From NCBI GenBank assembly GCA_003557445.1, contig PWOK01000260.1, positions 1 through 5,743 of the forward strand: DNA of 5,743 bases, written 5' to 3'. A program made the position numbers and the translations under genes. Below the pieces are notes generated by a model. That model did no database searches. It was not told the origin of the DNA and saw only the letters and a list, made by a program, of their open reading frames with translations. The DNA comes from Halanaerobiaceae bacterium. GTDB taxonomy: Bacteria > Bacillota_F > Halanaerobiia > Halanaerobiales > CSSED10-376. Positions 1-5,743 of the stretch are shown here, piece after piece (position 1 is the stretch's first letter; the number at the start of each line of letters is the position of its first letter).

Positions 1-2272
1 CGTTGTTCACGATGAAGTCGACAGTGGCGGAGAAATCAAAAGCGACACCGAGGTGAATATCGAGGAGACGCCGCAGGGATATGCGATCTATACCGGGAAT
101 CTGATTCTGCGGGTGCATGCCCGCCCGTTTCGGTTGAGTATTTTTGACAGTTTCCAAAGGTTGCTGCTGGATGACTATCAGGACAAGGGCTTTGTAAGTG
201 ACAAAGATGAAAAAATCACCTATAAGACTTTAAAAAGCGGCGAGAATTTCTTCGGACTGGGGGAAAAAGGCGGACCACTAAATCGTCGCGGACACTCATT
301 CCGGATGTGGAACAGCGACAGGCCATGTTATGCGCCTGATGAAGATCCGCTCTACAAAAGTATACCGTTCTTCATGAGTAGTTTCGGCTACGGAATTTTC
401 TTCGATAACACCTATAACACCGAATTCCGGTTCGGATCCGAGTCGGAGGAGCATTTCTCCTTTCGTGCGCCCGATGGAGAGATGATCTATTACTTCATGT
501 ATGGTCCCGATTATCGCAAAATCATCGAACATTACACCGAGCTGACCGGCCAGCCGATTATGCCCCCGAAATGGGCGCTCGGTTTTTCCCAGAGTCGCGG
601 CCTGTTAACCAACGAAGCGCTCACCCGTGAGATCGCCGACGGATTTCGAAAAAGAGACATTCCTAACGATATCATCTATCAGGACATCGGCTGGACCCGA
701 TATCTTCAGGATTTCCACTGGCGGCCGGAAAATTATGATGATCCGCGCGGAATGCTCAGCGATTTGGAGGATGATGGCTTCAAAGTTGTTGTGTCGCAAA
801 ATCCGATCGTATCGCAGCGGAATGAATCGCAATGGCGGGAAGCCGATTCCCTCGGCTATTTTGTGAAGGATGTCCGGACCGGCGAAAGTTACGATATGCC
901 TTGGCCATGGGGCGGCAATTGCGGGGTTGTCGATTTCACCCTTCCCGATGTGGCCGACTGGTGGGGCGAATGGCAGCAAAAACCGATTGATGACGGGGTT
1001 CGGGGCTACTGGACCGACATGGGCGAACCGGCCTGGAGTAATGAGGAGGACACCGACCGTCTCCATATGAAGCATCATCTCGGGATGCATGACGAAATTC
1101 ATAATGTCTATGGACTCACCTGGAGCAAGGTGGTCACGGAGCAGTTTGAAAAGCACAATCCCAATATGCGTATTTTCCAGATGACCCGCGCCGGGTTTGC
1201 CGGACTCCAGCGGTACACCTTCGGATGGTCAGGGGATGCCGGATTCGGTGGTGATGTCCTGAATGGCTGGCCCAGTCTGCAGGGACAGATCCCCATGGCG
1301 CTTTCGGCCGGGATGGGGCTTATCCCGTTCTGGAGCACGGATATCTCGGGATATTGCGGTAATATACATGATTACGACGCGTTTGCCGAGTTGTACACGC
1401 GGTGGATGCAGTTCGGTGTCTTCAATCCGTTGAGTCGGGCACACCACGAAGGCAACAACGCCGTAGAGCCCTGGTTGTTCGGATCGGAGGTGGAACAGAT
1501 CAGCCGGGAGGCCATAGAGTTGAAATATCAGCTTTTTCCATACTTCTACACCTACGCGCGGGAAGCATACGATTCCGGAATGCCGCTGATGCGTGCAATG
1601 ATCCTGGAGTTTCCCGGTGAATCCGGCCTGGACGATGTGGATCAGCAGTTTATGCTGGGCAGCGAGCTGCTTGTAGCACCGGTGGTGGAGCAGTATGCGG
1701 CACGGAAGCGGGTTTATCTTCCGGCAGGAGAGTGGGTGGATTTCTCCGACCCCGCCACTACTTTTTCCGGCCGGCAATGGATCGATTATCCCGTCGATCT
1801 GTCCACCATCCCGATGTTCGTCCGTAAAGGCTCCATTATACCGAAAATGCCCGTGATGCAGTACATCCATGAAGATCCGGACTACCCTGTCATCCTGAAT
1901 ATATACCCGGCATCAGATCGCCGACCGGTATCGTTCGATATTTATGAAGATGACGGCGAGACCAACGATTATAAAAACGATGTTTACCTGGAACGACAGG
2001 TCCGGGCTGTCAGGAAGATGGATCACCATGACATCCGCATAACTCATCACACCGAAAACGGATATGCCCCGAAAAACCGGGCGTATGAAGTCCGGGTTTA
2101 TCTGGATGAGCGCCCCCGCCGGGTTGAATCCGGAGATGGAAGAATTCCGGAACAAGGACGGCGATCCCGGGATCGAATCGAATGGAACTGGAATGCGGAC
2201 AAGAGCGTCTGTATAGTCCGGATTCCTGAATCCGGTGATGATATTGCACTAAAAATCTTCAAAAATCAATAA
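1..2272 (+). CDS. Glycoside hydrolase family 31 enzyme (alpha-glucosidase-like), 5' end outside the window
   Basis: Retaining alpha-glycosidase of family GH31, which hydrolyses or transfers terminal alpha-linked glucose or xylose. The frame is open from base 2 to the TAA at 2270-2272 (756 visible residues). A GTG at 53 is only an internal candidate start: the 17 codons before it read on smoothly, so the true start lies upstream. Numbering from that GTG, an N-terminal beta-sandwich (about 1-165, with GLGEKGGPLNRRG) leads into the (beta/alpha)8 barrel at PPKWALGFSQSRG (about 171). The nucleophile is Asp322 in WTDMGEP and the acid/base is Asp395 in FGWSGDAG. Conserved IIYQDIGW (Asp211), RAHHEGN (462-468) and EPWLFG are also present. 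A DUF5110-like beta domain with YEDDGETNDY follows, from about 620. No sorting domain is visible at the C-terminus. It sits two bases before the secreted GH-D gene, implying co-transcription. The fold and catalytic residues are clear; the substrate (glucoside, xyloside, or transglycosylation) is not. Confidence 0.93.
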   Translation, partial: VVHDEVDSGGEIKSDTEVNIEETPQGYAIYTGNLILRVHARPFRLSIFDSFQRLLLDDYQDKGFVSDKDEKITYKTLKSGENFFGLGEKGGPLNRRGHSFRMWNSDRPCYAPDEDPLYKSIPFFMSSFGYGIFFDNTYNTEFRFGSESEEHFSFRAPDGEMIYYFMYGPDYRKIIEHYTELTGQPIMPPKWALGFSQSRGLLTNEALTREIADGFRKRDIPNDIIYQDIGWTRYLQDFHWRPENYDDPRGMLSDLEDDGFKVVVSQNPIVSQRNESQWREADSLGYFVKDVRTGESYDMPWPWGGNCGVVDFTLPDVADWWGEWQQKPIDDGVRGYWTDMGEPAWSNEEDTDRLHMKHHLGMHDEIHNVYGLTWSKVVTEQFEKHNPNMRIFQMTRAGFAGLQRYTFGWSGDAGFGGDVLNGWPSLQGQIPMALSAGMGLIPFWSTDISGYCGNIHDYDAFAELYTRWMQFGVFNPLSRAHHEGNNAVEPWLFGSEVEQISREAIELKYQLFPYFYTYAREAYDSGMPLMRAMILEFPGESGLDDVDQQFMLGSELLVAPVVEQYAARKRVYLPAGEWVDFSDPATTFSGRQWIDYPVDLSTIPMFVRKGSIIPKMPVMQYIHEDPDYPVILNIYPASDRRPVSFDIYEDDGETNDYKNDVYLERQVRAVRKMDHHDIRITHHTENGYAPKNRAYEVRVYLDERPRRVESGDGRIPEQGRRSRDRIEWNWNADKSVCIVRIPESGDDIALKIFKNQ

Positions 2273-2274
2273 TC

Positions 2275-4020
2275 ATGAGTATTAATCCGGCTACATCTAT
2301 CTGCATTATTTTCCTTTTACTGTCCGGGGTTTTGTCGACAGCTACTGTCGGGGCCACGGAATCTCAGAATGATATTTTATCAGACTTCGAGTGTGAATAC
2401 AATCCCCCGGATATCGATCCCTATCATCCTCCGCTTTACTGGAGTGTTTATGAGCACCATTATGTAAAAGAACAGCAGGGCGTCGAAAATAACTACATCA
2501 GCGAGGGAGAGTTGATGACCAACATCCTGTGGGTGGAGGAAAACCTGCTGCCTCTTGGTTACGACATGATCGCGATGGATGGATGGGGCGATCTAAATCA
2601 TCTCAACGAACATGGGTACCGGGAAACGCATTCTTCCCATTGGATCAATGATTACGCCTGGTGGGCGTGTTATCTGCGCAGTTTCGGGATGCACCTGGGG
2701 ATGTATGACAACCCGCTCTGGGTCCATAGGAATGCCGTTCAAGCCGGTGCGACCGTAGTCGGAACAGATATACCGCTTTCGGATATCATTGATACCAATG
2801 AAGAGTCTTTGTGGTTTACCTGGGTTCAGGTGGACCGGGATGGGGCGGAGGAATATGTCAAGGGAAATATTCAGCACTGGGCCGATATGGGAATCCGGTT
2901 TCTGAATGTCGATTTTCTGTCATGGTTTGAGGACGGATACGATAAAAATATGGGGGATGTCGGACCCGATCGACCCCGTGAGCACTATGAAACTGCGATG
3001 AGGTGGATGTTCGAAGCTGCCGAAGAGAACGGGATGCTGTTGAAGGCGGTTATGCCCCATTTGTTTGAAGAGGCGGAGCTGGAGCTGAAGTACAGTCACA
3101 TGTTCCGGATTAACGAAGATACCGCGTGGGGCAGCTGGGATCGTTTCAGCGAGGACGATCGGGGCAATCACAGGCCCTGGTGGTCGCAATGGGCCAATCC
3201 GATGGACGGTTACGCGTATTGGGCGCAGGTGACCGGCCGCGACGATGTTACGTTGTGCGGGGATTTCATACGCCTGAACACCTTTGACAATGATGATCAG
3301 CGGCGGTCGGTTATTTCACAGCATCTGATGGCCGGCGGACCGGTAGGGGTGACCGATCAGCACAATACGATCGGTGAACATCTCTGGCTGTATCAGAACG
3401 AAGAGATGCTGGCGCTTAATTACGACGGATTTGTCGGCAAACCGCTCAGTTATGATCCGACCGACCCGATGAGTCAGATCTGGACCGGACAGATGTCGGA
3501 TGGCGACTGGGTGGTGGCACTCTTCAACCGGGAAAGTACACCACGTACGCGAAGTATCGATTTTGCAGGCGATTTAGATGGATTTTCTGTCGGGAACAAC
3601 GGGTTGGTCAGGGATCTGTGGGATCACGCAGATCTTGGAGTTTACGCATTGTATTCGACGCGGGTGCCGGCTCATGGTGTCAAAGTGTTGCGTATAAAGT
3701 CAACAGAAGAGCCGACTTCTGCCGATACCGCTGATCCGGAGAGCTCATTATTGCCGGAGCACGTGGAACTCATCCAGAATTATCCCAATCCGTTCAACCC
3801 ATCCACCCGTATTGTATTCGCGCTACCGGCCGGATCACAGGTGACATTGCATGTTTATGACATTATAGGCAGGCGTGTGGCGGTTCTCGCCGATCAGGTA
3901 TTTTCGGAAGGCTGGCATACGGTCGATTTTGATGCTTCTGGGTTGACCAGTGGGGTTTATATATACCGCTTACAGACCGATGAACAGGTGTTGACAAGAC
4001 AGATGACGCTGGTGAAATAA
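2275..4020 (+). CDS. Secreted GH27-like (clan GH-D) alpha-glycosidase with type IX secretion sorting domain
   Basis: Predicted exported alpha-galactosidase-like glycosidase, 581 residues. Residues 1-27 form a hydrophobic signal peptide (ICIIFLLLSGVL core, likely cleavage after VGA), although the N-region has no Lys or Arg. The barrel (about 52-395) aligns by eye with GH27: LYWSVYEHHY near the start, MDGWGD (Asp102), nucleophile Asp213 in FLNVDF, and Arg278/Asp282 in RINED, matching the family RxxxD acid/base motif. Asp330 in CGDFIRL and the AGGPVGVTD segment follow. A C-terminal beta domain (about 400-472) contains WVVALFNR and VRDLWDHADLG. A Ser/Thr/Glu-rich linker leads to a T9SS sorting domain (about 493-581) with NYPNPFNPSTRI, SGVYIYRL and a terminal MTLVK. 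The ATG follows the GH31 stop by two bases. An in-frame stop at 2239-2241 and no NTG codon in between fix this start, and the leader is A-rich without a Shine-Dalgarno. Substrate-contact residues differ from classical alpha-galactosidases (Met101 before Asp102, Asn211 for the usual Lys), so the sugar preference is uncertain. Confidence 0.87.
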   Translation: MSINPATSICIIFLLLSGVLSTATVGATESQNDILSDFECEYNPPDIDPYHPPLYWSVYEHHYVKEQQGVENNYISEGELMTNILWVEENLLPLGYDMIAMDGWGDLNHLNEHGYRETHSSHWINDYAWWACYLRSFGMHLGMYDNPLWVHRNAVQAGATVVGTDIPLSDIIDTNEESLWFTWVQVDRDGAEEYVKGNIQHWADMGIRFLNVDFLSWFEDGYDKNMGDVGPDRPREHYETAMRWMFEAAEENGMLLKAVMPHLFEEAELELKYSHMFRINEDTAWGSWDRFSEDDRGNHRPWWSQWANPMDGYAYWAQVTGRDDVTLCGDFIRLNTFDNDDQRRSVISQHLMAGGPVGVTDQHNTIGEHLWLYQNEEMLALNYDGFVGKPLSYDPTDPMSQIWTGQMSDGDWVVALFNRESTPRTRSIDFAGDLDGFSVGNNGLVRDLWDHADLGVYALYSTRVPAHGVKVLRIKSTEEPTSADTADPESSLLPEHVELIQNYPNPFNPSTRIVFALPAGSQVTLHVYDIIGRRVAVLADQVFSEGWHTVDFDASGLTSGVYIYRLQTDEQVLTRQMTLVK

Positions 4021-4039
4021 GGAAATACTTGGATCCCAC

Positions 4040-4090
4040 CAGCTCCGACAGCTCTCCGGGGGCCTCCCGTGGTGCCTGGAGTTCGAGCTG
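4040..4090. repeat. GC-rich inverted repeat in convergent intergenic region
   Basis: CAGCTC at 4040-4045, repeated at 4049-4054, faces GAGCTG at 4085-4090. Pairing the first copy extends to eight base pairs with one bulged C (4040-4048 against 4083-4090). A smaller CGGG/CCCG hairpin (4057-4060 with 4066-4069) lies inside. Bases 4031-4110 are about 69% G+C by hand count, clearly above the flanking AT-rich spacer. No T-run follows, so it is not a standard intrinsic terminator. It may be a dispersed structured repeat or an RNA 3'-end stabiliser for the glycosidase mRNA; both are inferences. Confidence 0.4.
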
Positions 4091-4136
4091 CCAGAGGCAA
4101 GCAGGAGGACGATGTACCAGTTACCGTGTGAATCTC

Positions 4137-4156
4137 TGAATCCGGATTCATATTTT
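4137..4156 (+). terminator. Possible weak terminator of the glycosidase unit
   Basis: A perfect 14-base palindrome, TGAATCCGGATTCA (4137-4150), lies 117 bases after the glycosidase stop and is followed by TATTTTG. As a hairpin it gives only a five-pair stem with a CCGG loop, and the T-run is short, so this is a weak candidate supported mainly by its place between convergent genes. It could equally be a protein-binding palindrome. Confidence 0.25.
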
Positions 4157-4195
4157 GTTATCTGATGGAACCTGCAATTATTTTTAGCAGGCGAA

Positions 4196-4216
4196 TCAAA
4201 ATAGTCGATAACTATT
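4196..4216 (-). terminator. Possible weak terminator of the menH-menB unit
   Basis: Reading the minus strand, AATAGT and ACTATT (4216-4211 and 4205-4200) form a six-pair stem with a five-base loop, and the stem end runs into TTTT. It starts 31 bases after the menB stop codon, where a terminator would be expected. The stem is AT-rich and short, so its activity is doubtful. A second small stem, CCTGC/GCAGG around an A/T loop (4171-4191), lies further downstream. Confidence 0.3.
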
Positions 4217-4246
4217 CCCGGAAATGAATGCTAACCGAATCTAACA

Positions 4247-5080
<834 letters not shown>

Positions 5081-5143
5081 TTACAGTTGTTACGGTGTTG
5101 GTTTGAATATTGAAACATGGTTGAAAATCCCGGTGATGAGCAA

Positions 5144-5743
5144 TCAGTGCGTCAATGATGTTAGAAATGAGCGAATGTGTTCCAGATACGGTTCAGGTGC
5201 GTCGATATGCACCCGATGGGCGGCCTTGGGTATAATAACCTGTTCGGAATTATAAATCAGTCGATCCATCTCCCTGCCAATTTCGCAAAATTTCTGATCG
5301 TTTGCTCCGGTGATGATGAGCGCGGGGCAGGTCAGATCGGCCAGCCGGTCATGGACCGGGGTCATCATTCCCGTTCCGAATCCGGTGAGCCACAGGGCCA
5401 TGGTTTCCGGATCCTGTTTCTGCTGGATTTTTCCAAGATGTTTGCGGGCTGATTCGGTGGTTGAAGGGGAAACATGAGGCCGGGTGGATGTATCCAATGA
5501 TCTGTTTGCAGGAAAATCCGGAATTTGTCCGGTCTGGTGAAACAGGGGTGTTGCCTCCCAGCGATCCAGAAACGACCGGAAATCATCGCAGATTTCAGAG
5601 GCTCTTTGTTGATCCTCCCGCCGCCGATTGGCGCGCTCATCTGCATCCCGGATACCGGGGGTTGTGCTTTCGAGGATCAGGCCGGAGGCGATCTCCGGAT
5701 TCTTTGTCGCCCAGGAGAGCACCAGTCTGCCGCCCATGCTGTA
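5144..5743 (-). CDS. menH: MenH-like SHCHC synthase (alpha/beta hydrolase), 5' end outside the window
   Basis: Likely 2-succinyl-6-hydroxy-2,4-cyclohexadiene-1-carboxylate synthase, which eliminates pyruvate from the MenD product in menaquinone synthesis. The visible 199 residues are the C-terminal part. The window edge cuts the gene just inside the nucleophile elbow, leaving YSMGGR with the catalytic Ser as the second visible residue. About 80 N-terminal residues are missing, judged from the usual 250-270 residue length. The triad is completed by Asp149 in GANDQKF and His176 in AAHRVH (numbered from the window edge). The lid region STTPGIRDADERANRR followed by FLDRWEATPLF is typical of MenH rather than a generic hydrolase. 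It precedes menB on the same strand by 63 bases, the menH-menB order common in men operons, which supports the call. A different alpha/beta hydrolase remains possible but unlikely. Confidence 0.87.
   Translation of the reverse strand, partial: YSMGGRLVLSWATKNPEIASGLILESTTPGIRDADERANRRREDQQRASEICDDFRSFLDRWEATPLFHQTGQIPDFPANRSLDTSTRPHVSPSTTESARKHLGKIQQKQDPETMALWLTGFGTGMMTPVHDRLADLTCPALIITGANDQKFCEIGREMDRLIYNSEQVIIPKAAHRVHIDAPEPYLEHIRSFLTSLTH

Noticed and set aside
53..55. GTG at 53 as the start of the GH31 gene
   Set aside because: The frame is open to the window edge, there is no ribosome site, and starting here would remove part of the usual N-terminal GH31 beta-sandwich; the gene is better read as truncated by the window.
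605..1156. 183-codon minus-strand open frame opposite the GH31 barrel
   Set aside because: It lies entirely antisense to conserved GH31 coding sequence, including the nucleophile motif, and its translation resembles no family I know. It is a shadow of the GC-biased codons.
1229..1870. 213-codon minus-strand open frame opposite the GH31 C-terminal half
   Set aside because: The translation is rich in His, Arg and Pro with no domain logic and runs antisense to well-conserved GH31 segments, so it is not a gene.
4112..4165. 17-codon frame (ATG at 4112) preceded by AGGAGG at 4103-4108
   Set aside because: The purine-rich site is only three bases from the ATG, the peptide has no recognisable feature, and neighbouring genes do not use Shine-Dalgarno sites. 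It also spans a palindrome, so chance is the simpler reading.

Overview
The window looks like chromosomal DNA from a marine-type member of the Bacteroidota/Rhodothermota/Balneolota group. The main clue is a C-terminal type IX secretion (T9SS) sorting domain of the NYPNPFNPST...SGVYIYRL class on one glycosidase. Menaquinone biosynthesis genes and gene starts with A/T-rich leaders and no Shine-Dalgarno sequence agree with this. The phylum-level placement is inference; no rRNA or other phylogenetic marker is present.

Layout: two convergent gene pairs. On the + strand (1-4020) lie a glycoside hydrolase family 31 enzyme, cut by the left window edge, and a secreted clan GH-D (GH27-like) glycosidase carrying a T9SS sorting domain. 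Only two bases separate them, so they almost certainly form one transcription unit for alpha-glycoside breakdown. On the - strand (5743-4247) lie menH, cut by the right window edge, and menB, the synthase that closes the naphthoquinone ring of menaquinone; menB appears to be the last gene of this men cluster. The two units meet at a 226-bp convergent intergenic region (4021-4246). Its half next to the glycosidase is GC-rich and rich in inverted repeats. Its half next to menB is AT-rich with short palindromes that may act as weak terminators.

Functionally, the left pair probably acts in sequence on an alpha-linked carbohydrate. The GH-D enzyme is predicted to be exported and surface-displayed or released, and the GH31 enzyme would process the products; the GH31 location is unknown because its N-terminus is missing. 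The exact sugar is not determined. The GH-D enzyme keeps the two catalytic aspartates but differs from classical alpha-galactosidases at two substrate-contact positions. The right pair is ordinary respiratory quinone metabolism.

I see no CRISPR array, insertion sequence, tRNA, rRNA, defence system or clear new system. The points most worth following are the altered GH-D active site and the structured GC-rich intergenic element.
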